Shown: positions 6,702 through 14,521 of the stretch, in pieces | Layout: each line of letters begins with the position of its first letter | Numbering within the stretch: the stretch's first letter is position 1 | Assembly (NCBI GenBank): GCA_903844155.1 | Contig: CAIMSU010000107.1 | Span: forward strand, 1 to 37,538 | Length of the DNA: 37,538 nt | Reading direction: 5' to 3' | Origin: an uncultured Pseudomonadota bacterium | Lineage (GTDB): Bacteria; Myxococcota_A; UBA796; SXON01 | The notes under the pieces: model-generated | Told to the model about the DNA's origin: nothing | The model's input: the letters and a program-made list of their open reading frames with translations, nothing else | Databases searched by the model: none | Made by a program: the position numbers and the translations under genes

Positions 6702-9700
6702 ATGGTCAGAACTGCGCTTGTCTCCCTGTCGCTCCTGTCGCTCTCGGCGTGTTCGCCCGCGCTGGTCAACTTCGACAAGGGCGGGAGCGACTCGGCTTCT
6801 GGGGACTCGGCGACGGGACCGTTGCCCATCCTGAGCCTCTCCGCCACCGCGCTCGACCTCGGCTACGCCGCCCCGGAGGCCACGATCTCCGCCACGCTCG
6901 TCGCCCAGAACGTCGGCACGAGCCCGCTGGACCTCGGCGGGGTCATCGGCGCCGGCGGCCCAGACTTCAAGCTCGACTTCACCAGCGCGAGCCTCGACCC
7001 CAGCGCCGAGGTCACCCTCACCGTCAGCTTCTCCGCCGCCGACCTCGGGGATTACTCCGGCTCGCTCGACCTCACGAGCAGCGACCCCACGCAGCCGACC
7101 GTCAGCATCCCCCTCACGGCGATCGTTGCGGCCGACGCCGACGGCGATGGCTACGCGGCCGGCACGGGCCCCAACGCCGATTGTGACGACACCAACCCCT
7201 CCATCAACCCTGGCGCGACAGAGATCTGGTACGACGGCATCGACGAGAACTGCGACGGCCTCTCCGACTACGACCAGGACGGCGACGGGTACAACGCCGA
7301 GCTCGCTCCAGACGGCACCGGGACCGACTGCAACGACCTGGACGCCACAATCAACCCCGGCGCGGACGAGGTCTGGTACGACGGCGTCGACCAGAATTGC
7401 GACGGCCTCTCCGACTACGACCAGGATGCCGACGGCCACGACATCACGACCAATCCGGACGGCACCGGCGACGACTGCGATGACACCAACGCGGCCGTCT
7501 ACCCGGGGCAGACCGAGGTGGCCGGGAACGGGATCGACGACAACTGCAATGGGCAGGTCGACGAGACGCTGTCCGCGGTCGACGCCGACGGCGACGGCTA
7601 CTCCGAGGCGACGGGCGACTGCAACGACGGCGACGCGTCGATCAACCCTGGCGCCACGGACACCTGGTACGACGGCATCGACTCCGACTGCAAGGGCAAC
7701 GACGACTACGACCAGGACGGCGACGGCTACGACTCGCCCTTGAACCCGGACGGCACCGGCACCGACTGCAACGACGTCGACCGGACGATCCACCCCGGCG
7801 CAACCGACGCCTGGTACGACGGCGTCGACAAGGACTGCGCTGGCAACGACGATTACGACGCGGACGGCGATGGCTACGACAGCCCCACCGACCCCAGCGG
7901 TCTCGGAACCGACTGCAACGACGCCGACGCGACGATCCACCCCGGCGCCGCGGAGATCTGGTACGACGGCGTTGATGAGGACTGCTCCGGCGGCTCCGAC
8001 TACGACCAGGACGGCGACGGCCAGAAGAGCAGCGCCTACGCCGGCACCGACTGCGACGACACCAACGCGAGCGTCTACAAGGGCGCCACCGAGACCTGGT
8101 ACGACGGCATCGACGAGAACTGCGACGGCCTCTCCGACTACGACCAGGACGCGGACGGCTACGACATCTCCAGCGACCCCGACGGCACGGGCACCGACTG
8201 CGACGACACGAACAAGAACGCCCACCCCGGCGCCACCGAGATCTGGTACGACGGCGTGGACGAGGACTGCTCCGGGGGGTCGGACTACGACAAGGACGCC
8301 GACGGCTACGACGTGACGACCGATCCGGATGGCGCGGGTACGGACTGCAACGACGCAAACTCGGCGATCAACCCCGGCGCAGCCGAAATCTGGTACGACG
8401 GGGTCGACGAGGACTGCTCGGGCGGGTCCGACTACGATCAGGACGGCGACGGGCAGAAGAGCAGCGCGTACGCCGGCGCGGACTGCGACGACACCAACGC
8501 AGCCGTCTACGTTGGCGCGACCGAAGTGTGCGACGGCGTCGACAACAACTGCAACGGCACCATCGACGAGGGCGCGCCGACCTGGTACCGCGACGCGGAC
8601 GGGGACACCTACGGCAACGCCACTGTCAGCGAGACGAGCTGCACCGCGTCTGGCGGCTACGTCGCCGATGACACCGACTGCGACGACAGCAACGCCGCGA
8701 TCCATCCCGGCGCCACCGAGGTCAGCTATGACGGCCTCGACAACGACTGTGACGGCGCGACGGACAACATGAAGGCCGAGACGGAGGCCGGCTGGACCGT
8801 GATCGGCAACGCGGCATCCGAGGCCATCGGTGCCCAGGCGGCCGTGTTGTTCAGCGACGAGCAGGGCGACGGGCGCGACGAGCTCGTCATTCCGGCCCCG
8901 ATGGACGGCACCGCAGGCACGAAGGCGGGCGCGCTGGCCTGGCACGACACCACGACGGAAGGGCTCAACGTGAACGTGGCAAAGGCCTACCTGTTCATCG
9001 AGGGCGACGCCGCGGGCGACACCTTCGGGTACGGGACGACGTCGCTCGGGGATGTGGACCACCGCGACTCGGGGGAGACCGAGTTTGCGACGGGGGCGCC
9101 GAACAACGACGGCGGCGCGACCGATGGCGGCGCAGTCTACATCTATGACCTCTACGGCTACTCCTGGGCGACCGGGAATCAGGCCGTCGCCGACCTCACG
9201 CAGGCCACGCTGGTGGGCACGAGCGACAGCGAGTACTTCGGATCCGCAGCGACCGAGGCCGACTTTGACTCGGACGGCTACGACGACCTCGTCGTCGGCG
9301 CGCCCGGCATCAAGTCCGGCAAGGGCGACGTCTACGTCTACGCGGCTGCCGAGGACTCGCCCTACTGGGGAAGCGACCTCGACGACAGCGACGCGACCTG
9401 GTGGCTCCGCGGCTTCGCCATCAACGACGCGTTCGGTACGGCCGTTGCGACGGGCGACGTGACGGGAGACGGCGTTCCGGACCTGGCGGTGTGCTCGCCC
9501 GGCTACGATGCGAGCTCGACGACCACGTCGGCGGGTGGCTGTTCCGTCGTCGACCTCGGCGACGTCGCCGCGTACACGGACACCTCGGCCTCTACCGTCG
9601 CCACTGCGACGGTCTACAGCACGACCTCGGGCGACGCGATGGGCTCCACGGCGAACGCCGTCGCCCTCGCAGACATCGACGGCGATGGCCTCGCCGACCT

Positions 9701-10157
9701 CGCCGTCGGGGTGCCGGGCTATGACCGTACGACCACGGACGGCGGGGCCGTCGCGATCTACTTCGGCTCCGGCCTCTCCGGACGCCTGCCGCTGGCGGCC
9801 GCCGACACGCGCGTGACCGGCGACGGCGCGCTTGGCACGTCGCTCACGCTCGGGAGCATCGACGGCAGCACCGACGTGGGCCTGATCGCCGGCGCGCCCA
9901 CCGCCGGCACCAGCGGGAAGGGCGTGGTCTATGTGGTCTCGGCCAAAGTGCTCCAGGGCGGGGGCACGGTCGAGCTACCCGCGTCGCAATACGGGAGTTG
10001 GACCGGCAGCGTCGCCTCGGACGGCTTCGGCAGCGCCATCTCGAACCTCGACGACATCGATGGCGACGGCACGGACGACGTCGTCGGCGGGGCCTCGGGC
10101 TGGGACAACGGGACCACCAGCGGCGTCGGCAAGGACTACGTCCTGCCCCTCTGGTAG
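6702..10157 (+). CDS. MopE-type metal-binding-repeat and FG-GAP lipoprotein
   Basis: 1151-residue predicted surface lipoprotein. The ATG at 6702 precedes a signal peptide with lipobox (LSLSAC, Cys17); upstream codons look non-coding. Order: Ser/Gly/Asp linker; a choice-of-anchor/ASH-like Ig domain (about residues 45-145); then 11 tandem units of the MopE putative metal-binding motif (about residues 147-690), each with DADGDGY, DCDDTN or DCNDxD, a PGATE turn and YDGIDENCDG; then an FG-GAP beta-propeller with DSDGYDDLVVGAPG, DVTGDGVPDLAV, DIDGDGLADLAVGVPG and DIDGDGTDDVVGG. The repeats are rich in Asp and paired Cys, consistent with Ca2+ or copper binding and disulfides. Its stop is 6 bp before the dapF-like gene, which it probably co-transcribes. 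Biological role unknown. Confidence 0.88.
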   Translation: MVRTALVSLSLLSLSACSPALVNFDKGGSDSASGDSATGPLPILSLSATALDLGYAAPEATISATLVAQNVGTSPLDLGGVIGAGGPDFKLDFTSASLDPSAEVTLTVSFSAADLGDYSGSLDLTSSDPTQPTVSIPLTAIVAADADGDGYAAGTGPNADCDDTNPSINPGATEIWYDGIDENCDGLSDYDQDGDGYNAELAPDGTGTDCNDLDATINPGADEVWYDGVDQNCDGLSDYDQDADGHDITTNPDGTGDDCDDTNAAVYPGQTEVAGNGIDDNCNGQVDETLSAVDADGDGYSEATGDCNDGDASINPGATDTWYDGIDSDCKGNDDYDQDGDGYDSPLNPDGTGTDCNDVDRTIHPGATDAWYDGVDKDCAGNDDYDADGDGYDSPTDPSGLGTDCNDADATIHPGAAEIWYDGVDEDCSGGSDYDQDGDGQKSSAYAGTDCDDTNASVYKGATETWYDGIDENCDGLSDYDQDADGYDISSDPDGTGTDCDDTNKNAHPGATEIWYDGVDEDCSGGSDYDKDADGYDVTTDPDGAGTDCNDANSAINPGAAEIWYDGVDEDCSGGSDYDQDGDGQKSSAYAGADCDDTNAAVYVGATEVCDGVDNNCNGTIDEGAPTWYRDADGDTYGNATVSETSCTASGGYVADDTDCDDSNAAIHPGATEVSYDGLDNDCDGATDNMKAETEAGWTVIGNAASEAIGAQAAVLFSDEQGDGRDELVIPAPMDGTAGTKAGALAWHDTTTEGLNVNVAKAYLFIEGDAAGDTFGYGTTSLGDVDHRDSGETEFATGAPNNDGGATDGGAVYIYDLYGYSWATGNQAVADLTQATLVGTSDSEYFGSAATEADFDSDGYDDLVVGAPGIKSGKGDVYVYAAAEDSPYWGSDLDDSDATWWLRGFAINDAFGTAVATGDVTGDGVPDLAVCSPGYDASSTTTSAGGCSVVDLGDVAAYTDTSASTVATATVYSTTSGDAMGSTANAVALADIDGDGLADLAVGVPGYDRTTTDGGAVAIYFGSGLSGRLPLAAADTRVTGDGALGTSLTLGSIDGSTDVGLIAGAPTAGTSGKGVVYVVSAKVLQGGGTVELPASQYGSWTGSVASDGFGSAISNLDDIDGDGTDDVVGGASGWDNGTTSGVGKDYVLPLW

Positions 10158-10163
10158 CGGCCC

Positions 10164-10943
10164 ATGCTGACGTCGCTGTACACCCGCACCTTCTTCCGCG
10201 CCCACGCCCTCGGCAACGACTACCTCGTCTGGGAGGGCGATCCGGCCGAAGTCGACGACGGCTGGGTCCGCCGCGTCTGCGACAGGCACACGGGCGTCGG
10301 CTCGGACGGCATCCTCGTCCCGATGCCGCGGACCGTGGCGGCCGACGTTGGCCTCCGGATCTTCAACCCCGATGGGTCCGAGGCCGAGAAGTCCGGGAAC
10401 GGCGTGCGGATCTTCGCGCTGTGGCACGCCCGGCAGACCGGGCTGATGGACATGGTCGTCGACACGCCGGGTGGGCTCGTCGTCGCCCACGTGAGCCAGC
10501 AGAACGGCGCGGACCACGTCGCCGCGGAGATGGGCCGGGCGCGGGTGGCGCCGGCTGAGGTGATCGCAGGCTTGGAGACGTTCCCGGTGGACATCGGGAA
10601 CCCGCACCGGGTCGTGCTGAGCGTGCCCGATGACTGGGAAGCGCTGGGCGCCCGGATCGAGGGGTCGGTGCCCGGGCGGACGAACGTGCAATTCGTGCGC
10701 GTGATCGACCGCGGGCGTGTGGAGGTGTTCATCTGGGAGCGCGGCGCAGGACGAACGCGGGCGAGCGGGTCCAGCGCGAGCGCCGTGGCACGCATCGTCA
10801 GCCTCCGCGGGCTCTGCGACACCCGGCTCATCGTCACGATGGAGGGCGGCAATCTGCACGTGGACGTCGGCCCGGACGGGCACGTGCAGATCGCGGGGCG
10901 GGTCATCGCCGTCGGCCGCTTCGACCTCGACCCCCTCTGGTGA
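10164..10943 (+). CDS. diaminopimelate epimerase homologue with both catalytic Cys replaced by Ser
   Basis: 259 residues, normal length for DapF (LL- to meso-diaminopimelate epimerisation, lysine and peptidoglycan synthesis). Family motifs are clear: HALGNDYLV near the N-terminus, GVGSDGIL, IFNPDGSEAEKSGNGVRIF, DIGNPHRVV, GRTNVQFV and WERGAGRTRASGSSASA. In characterised DapF the two motifs read CGNG and ACG(T/S)G, with cysteines acting as the acid/base pair. Here both are serine (Ser77, codon TCC at 10392; Ser201, codon AGC at 10764). The rest of the pocket looks intact and the frame is open, so this is not obvious decay. It may be a paralogue with changed chemistry or substrate. The start lies 6 bp after the MopE-repeat gene. 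I withhold the dapF symbol because activity is doubtful. Confidence 0.85.
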   Translation: MLTSLYTRTFFRAHALGNDYLVWEGDPAEVDDGWVRRVCDRHTGVGSDGILVPMPRTVAADVGLRIFNPDGSEAEKSGNGVRIFALWHARQTGLMDMVVDTPGGLVVAHVSQQNGADHVAAEMGRARVAPAEVIAGLETFPVDIGNPHRVVLSVPDDWEALGARIEGSVPGRTNVQFVRVIDRGRVEVFIWERGAGRTRASGSSASAVARIVSLRGLCDTRLIVTMEGGNLHVDVGPDGHVQIAGRVIAVGRFDLDPLW

Positions 10944-10953
10944 CCCCCCCACC

Positions 10954-10982
10954 TATCAAAACCGACGACGTCACTTTTCGCA
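10954..10982 (-). repeat. palindromic repeat family A, copy 2
   Basis: First of two tandem copies (period 31 bp) between the convergent dapF-like and PI-PLC-like genes. One arm is intact and the distal arm is degraded (ends TTTTCGCA rather than TTTTGATA). Confidence 0.75.
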
Positions 10983-10984
10983 CC

Positions 10985-11013
10985 TATGAAAACCGACGAC
11001 GTCACTTTTGATA
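10985..11013 (-). repeat. palindromic repeat family A, copy 3, overlapping a gene end
   Basis: 29-bp palindrome whose minus-strand reading supplies the last codons (TAT CAA AAG) and the TGA stop of the PI-PLC-like gene. Only 2 bp separate it from copy 2. Confidence 0.8.
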
Positions 11014-11883
11014 TGCGGCGTTCAGGTCGCCCACCACCGCGAAAAGATCGCCTTCGTCATACCAATCCACGGCCACGATGTTCGGATTCCGCCCGAACGC
11101 GGCTGCACACTCGGTCGCGCGCGCGTTGAGCACGTCGTAGGCGTTGGCCTCGGCGGCGAGGTCGGAGCGCGACGTGGGGTCTTCGAGCCAGTGGTTCAGC
11201 AAGAACAGCGGGTTGGACGGGTCACCCCGATTGATGTCGCAGTTGAAATCCGCGACGCCCGCGAAGGTGTACGGCGTGTCGACGTACAGCGACCACGCCG
11301 GCTCGTACCAATCGGGCGGCGGACCTTGGTTTTCGGACGTCACGAGCAGGCGCTGGTCAGCGGCGACCATCGCCCCGAGCGTGGGCCAGGCCTCGCTGCC
11401 GGCGATCTGGCCGGCGGTCGGCGTGAACGTCAACCGGCTGAGGTCGGCGGCGTCAAAAGCGGCGTCAGTCTCGTCCGTGGAGATGTAATCCTCGATGATG
11501 AACGCCATGACTTCGCCGGGGCGGTCGTCGAGGAAGGTGCGGACGGTTGTGAGCGCGTCGACGAGCGGGATGGCCCCAAGCTCGCAGTAGGCGTGGCAGA
11601 GGTAGGGCGCGGAGACGCCGTCGCCATCGGGATCCCAGTCGTGCGAGTCGATGAGCATGGCGCGGATCCCGTCGTCGAGCTGCTGGCCGAGGTTGTGGCG
11701 CTGGTTGGGGATGGACCAGCCGTCGTCCTCGTTCGACATCGAATTGTGGGTGCCGGGGAGGGTGACGGTGTCGAAGGTGCGGTCGCAGAGGGCGGCGGAG
11801 CCGTTGCAGGCTGCGGGGAGGGCGTCGGTGTCAAGGGGGGGCGCGCACCCGGCCAGCAAAAGGATCACCGCAAAAGGCGCCAT
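11002..11883 (-). CDS. PI-PLC X-domain-like phosphodiesterase lipoprotein
   Basis: 293-residue lipoprotein with lipobox LLLAGC (Cys13). It shows the PLC-like TIM-barrel pattern: FDTVTLPGTHNSMSNE carries the first catalytic-type His, DDGIRAMLIDSHDW and LCHAYCELGAIPL the second region, DRPGEVMAFIIEDYIS the metal- or substrate-binding acidic strand, and NIVAVDWYDEGDLF the final strand. Bacterial PI-PLCs of this type cleave phosphatidylinositol or GPI anchors without Ca2+, but many secreted relatives are uncharacterised, so lipid specificity is unknown. The C-terminal residues YQK and the stop lie in palindromic repeat A copy 3, so the original C-terminus may have been altered. Divergent from the ferritin-like gene. 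Confidence 0.82.
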   Translation of the reverse strand: MAPFAVILLLAGCAPPLDTDALPAACNGSAALCDRTFDTVTLPGTHNSMSNEDDGWSIPNQRHNLGQQLDDGIRAMLIDSHDWDPDGDGVSAPYLCHAYCELGAIPLVDALTTVRTFLDDRPGEVMAFIIEDYISTDETDAAFDAADLSRLTFTPTAGQIAGSEAWPTLGAMVAADQRLLVTSENQGPPPDWYEPAWSLYVDTPYTFAGVADFNCDINRGDPSNPLFLLNHWLEDPTSRSDLAAEANAYDVLNARATECAAAFGRNPNIVAVDWYDEGDLFAVVGDLNAAYQK

Positions 11884-11889
11884 CCGCCC

Positions 11890-11895
11890 GTTCTA
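11890..11895 (-). promoter_or_regulatory. near-match to the leaderless -10 box
   Basis: TAGAAC on the minus strand, 6 nt, then the ATG of the PI-PLC-like gene. It has the same spacing as the other boxes but lacks the final T, so it is weaker evidence. Confidence 0.35.
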
Positions 11896-11908
11896 TCCCA
11901 GCGCACCG

Positions 11909-11935
11909 GCCCGATCCGCATCGGGCGGATCGGGC
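11909..11935. promoter_or_regulatory. perfect inverted repeat in a divergent promoter region
   Basis: Two 10-bp arms, GCCCGATCCG and CGGATCGGGC, separated by 7 bp, midway between the PI-PLC-like and ferritin-like genes. Position and symmetry suit an operator for a dimeric regulator controlling both genes. It is not followed by a T-run, so a terminator is less likely. No regulator gene is adjacent. Confidence 0.4.
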
Positions 11936-11963
11936 TCTCGACACGGCTAGCGGTGGAACCGGC

Positions 11964-11969
11964 TACGAT
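11964..11969 (+). promoter_or_regulatory. -10-like TANNNT box, leaderless arrangement
   Basis: TACGAT, then 6 nt, then the ATG of the ferritin-like gene. Confidence 0.5.
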
Positions 11970-11975
11970 AGGGCC

Positions 11976-12677
11976 ATGGCCGCGCCGCTCCGCACCTCCC
12001 TCGCCCGCCTGCTGTTCTGGCGCACGGAGGAGGCGCAATCGAGCCGCCTGCGCGAGTTCGCGGAGACCGAGGCGTTCGGCGCCCGGGATCTCGCGCGTGC
12101 GGCCGAGCGGGTGCAGGATCCGTGGACGCGACGGCAGCTCATCCGCCACGCGCAGGACGAGGTGCGACATGCGGGCCTGCTCGCCGAAGGCGCCTCACGC
12201 CCCGTCACCACCGGCCTCGGCGCGACGATGGTGGGCGAGACGGCGGAGGACAGCGCCGCGGACATCGACGCCATGGGCGAGATCGGCTTCATCGCGTTCG
12301 TGCACGGCGCCGAGAAGCGCGCGACGGCGGAGTTTGCGACGCACCGCGAGGCGCTCGGCGAGAAAGGCGCGTTCTTCGAATCGATCCTGGAGGACGAACG
12401 CCGGCATGTGGCGTGGACGAGCCACCAGCTAGCCCGGTACCGGAGCGAGGGCCGAGGGGCGGAGGTCGACGCCGCGGTGCGTCGGATGAAGATGCAGCGG
12501 GTGACGGGCGCGTGGATGTGGCTGGCGCGGCGGATCTCGCTGGTCACCAGTACGATCGTGCTCACCGTCGTCTACGTCGTGGGCATCGGGCCGTTCGCGC
12601 TCCTCTCCGGCCGCGGGAAGGGGCGGGCGAGGGGCTGGGTGACGGCGAAGGCGCCGGCGCTGCAGCGCCCGTTCTGA
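11976..12677 (+). CDS. ferritin-like diiron-type protein with C-terminal membrane segment
   Basis: 233 residues. The four-helix ferritin-like pattern is complete: Glu32 (in TEAFGARDL), Glu62-x-x-His65 (in HAQDEVRHAG), Glu113 (in FVHGAEKRA) and Glu141-x-x-His144 (in EDERRHVAW), the spacing expected for a carboxylate-bridged diiron site. A hydrophobic helix follows at about residues 185-210 (LVTSTIVLTVVYVVGIGPFALL), so it is probably membrane-anchored. Possible roles are oxygen-dependent oxidation (hydroxylase or N-oxygenase type) or iron handling. It lies 34 bp upstream of the carbamoyltransferase gene on the same strand, so it probably belongs to the same pathway. Substrate unknown. Confidence 0.8.
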   Translation: MAAPLRTSLARLLFWRTEEAQSSRLREFAETEAFGARDLARAAERVQDPWTRRQLIRHAQDEVRHAGLLAEGASRPVTTGLGATMVGETAEDSAADIDAMGEIGFIAFVHGAEKRATAEFATHREALGEKGAFFESILEDERRHVAWTSHQLARYRSEGRGAEVDAAVRRMKMQRVTGAWMWLARRISLVTSTIVLTVVYVVGIGPFALLSGRGKGRARGWVTAKAPALQRPF

Positions 12678-12711
12678 CGATGGCGGCGTGGTCGGCCGGG
12701 CGAGGCCGCTG

Positions 12712-14514
12712 ATGCGCGTGCTGGGCTTGTCGGGGCACTTCCACGACTCGGCGGCGGCGCTCGTCGTGGACGGGCAGATCGTGGCGGCCGCGCAGGAGGA
12801 GCGGTTCACCCGGCGAAAGCACGACCCGTCCACCCCGCTCCGGGCCGCGGCATTCTGCCTCCGACAAGCCGGTCTCAACGCCGGCGACCTCGACGCGATC
12901 GTCTGGCACGAAAAACCGCTGCTCAAGTTCGAGCGCATCCTCCTCACCTCGCTGGCGACTTTTCCGCGCGGCGCGGCGACCTTCCGACGCGCGATGATCT
13001 CGATGGTGGGCGACAAGATGTGGGTCAAGAACCACCTCGTCCGCGACCTCGGCGTCGCCCCGGCGCGCGTCCAGTTCTCCAGCCACCACGCCTCCCACGC
13101 CGCGAGCGCGTACTGCTGCGGCCCCTTCGAGCGCGCGGCGATCCTGTGCGTCGACGGGGTCGGCGAATGGGCGACGACGTCGATCTGGCGCGGATCGCCG
13201 GTCGGGATCGAGCCGATCGCCGAGCTGCACTTTCCGCACTCGCTGGGCCTGCTCTACTCGGTCTTCACCGCGTTCCTCGGTTTTGAGGTCAACGACGGCG
13301 AGTACAAGGTCATGGGGCTCTCGGCGTTCGGCGAGGCGAAGTACGTGGACGACGTCGACAAGGTCCTTCGCCGTCAGTCCGACGGCAGCTTTGAGCTGGA
13401 CATGGCGTACTTCTGCTTTGACCGGGAGGCCGACCGGTCGTGGACGCCGGCCTTCGAAGCGCTTTTTGGCGTGCCGCGGGCGGTCGAAGGGCCGATGGAG
13501 CAACGCCACAAGGACATCGCCGCGTCCATCCAGCGCGTTGCCGAGGAGGTCCTCCTGGGCCTTTGCCGGCTCGCTTTTGAGAAGACGGGCGAGGCGAACC
13601 TGTGCATGGCCGGCGGCGTCGCGCTCAACGCCGTGGCCGTCGGCCGGATCGTGCGCGAAGGGCCGTTCGACGACGTTTTTGTCCAACCCGCTGCCGGAGA
13701 CGCCGGGGCCGCACTCGGGGCCGCGCTGCTCGCGTCTGGCTGTCCCCGCGCACCGCTCCGCCACGTCGCCCTCGGCGGTGACGTCAACGTCGATGCCACC
13801 CGCCGCTTCCTCGACGACGGCGGGATCGCCTACGAGGACGCTGGCGACGGCATCGCCGGGGTCGTCGCCGAGCGGCTGGCGCGGGGCGAGGTGGTGGGCT
13901 GGATGCAGGGCCGTTTTGAGTTCGGGCCCCGCGCGCTGGGCCAACGCTCGATCCTCTGCGATCCCCGGCCCGCCGACGCAAAAGACCGCCTCAACGCCCG
14001 CATCAAGTTCCGCGAGTCCTTCCGCCCCTTCGCCCCGAGCGTGCTGGCCGCTGCCTCGTCGAGACTCTTCGACCGGTCTCCGCCGCCCCCCGGATCTATC
14101 AAAACTGACGTCGTCGGTTTTGATATGCCCGCAGGACGTATGAAAACTGACGTCGTCGGTTTTGATATGCCCGCGGGGAGTTGGACCCGCCGCTTCATGA
14201 CGAGCACCGTCGCCGCCAGCGACCTCGGAAAACGCACGATCCCCGCCGCCCTCCACGTGGACGGCACCGCGCGCGTGCAGGAGGTCTACGCCGAGGACCT
14301 GCCGCTCTACGCCGACCTCCTCACCCGCTTCGGCGCGCTCACCGGCGTGCCCTGCCTCGTGAACACCAGCTTCAACCTTGCTGGCGAGCCGATGGTCTCG
14401 ACCGTCGCCGACGGCTACGCGACCTTCCTGCGCTGCGGCATGGACGCGCTGGCCATCGGCCCCTTCCTCATCACGCGCGAGCCCGCCTCGCACGGCGATA
14501 AAGGCGCCAAATGA
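12712..14514 (+). CDS. NodU/CmcH-family carbamoyltransferase with in-frame palindromic insert
   Basis: 600 residues. Family enzymes use carbamoyl phosphate and ATP to make carbamoyl-adenylate and transfer the carbamoyl group to a hydroxyl or amine of a sugar, antibiotic or lipid. Seen: N-terminal Kae1-like start (LGLSGHFHDSAAALV, AAAQEERFTRRKHD), SSHHASHAASAY, LCVDGVGEWATTS, KVMGLSAFGEAKY, CMAGGVALNAVA, then the C-terminal domain GRFEFGPRALGQRSIL, RPFAPSVL, HVDGTARVQEV and LVNTSFNLAGEPMV. The ATG at 12712 directly precedes the conserved start; 8 upstream codons are dropped. Oddity: residues 462-489 are two 14-residue copies encoded by palindromic repeat A (KTDVVGFDMPAG twice), between SRLFD and RRFMTSTV. 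The frame stays open, so the protein may still fold with an extra loop. Linked to ferritin-like and DUF5989 genes. Confidence 0.9.
   Translation: MRVLGLSGHFHDSAAALVVDGQIVAAAQEERFTRRKHDPSTPLRAAAFCLRQAGLNAGDLDAIVWHEKPLLKFERILLTSLATFPRGAATFRRAMISMVGDKMWVKNHLVRDLGVAPARVQFSSHHASHAASAYCCGPFERAAILCVDGVGEWATTSIWRGSPVGIEPIAELHFPHSLGLLYSVFTAFLGFEVNDGEYKVMGLSAFGEAKYVDDVDKVLRRQSDGSFELDMAYFCFDREADRSWTPAFEALFGVPRAVEGPMEQRHKDIAASIQRVAEEVLLGLCRLAFEKTGEANLCMAGGVALNAVAVGRIVREGPFDDVFVQPAAGDAGAALGAALLASGCPRAPLRHVALGGDVNVDATRRFLDDGGIAYEDAGDGIAGVVAERLARGEVVGWMQGRFEFGPRALGQRSILCDPRPADAKDRLNARIKFRESFRPFAPSVLAAASSRLFDRSPPPPGSIKTDVVGFDMPAGRMKTDVVGFDMPAGSWTRRFMTSTVAASDLGKRTIPAALHVDGTARVQEVYAEDLPLYADLLTRFGALTGVPCLVNTSFNLAGEPMVSTVADGYATFLRCGMDALAIGPFLITREPASHGDKGAK
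14097..14125 (+). repeat. palindromic repeat family A, copy 4, inside a coding region
   Basis: Best-preserved copy: arms TATCAAAAC and GTTTTGATA around a GACGTCGTC centre. Apart from the centre base, the only non-pairing position would be a G-U pair in RNA. It forms the first 29 bp of a 42-bp unit within the carbamoyltransferase gene. Confidence 0.85.
14139..14167 (+). repeat. palindromic repeat family A, copy 5, inside a coding region
   Basis: Second tandem unit, exactly 42 bp (14 codons) after copy 4. The two units together cover 14097..14180. The first arm begins TATGAAAAC; otherwise it equals copy 4. Tail sequences TGCCCGC after each copy also match. Confidence 0.85.
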
Positions 14515-14521
14515 GGCCCAC

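Noticed and set aside
7126-8772. CRISPR array or satellite DNA in the repeated region
   Set aside because: The periodicity follows codons of the MopE repeats and varies at third positions; there are no constant repeats with unique spacers.
6669-9062. 797-residue frame antisense to the MopE-repeat gene
   Set aside because: Val/Gly/Ala repeats mirror the coding repeats; the forward strand has signal peptide, promoter and family motifs.
10164-10943. sequencing errors creating the Cys to Ser changes in the DapF homologue
   Set aside because: Two independent codons (TCC and AGC) would both need to be wrong at exactly the catalytic positions, with neighbouring residues also differing from the canonical motifs in a consistent way.
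14097-14180. sequencing or assembly duplication
   Set aside because: The same palindrome occurs at two other loci with different flanks and individual base changes, so a local artefact does not explain it.
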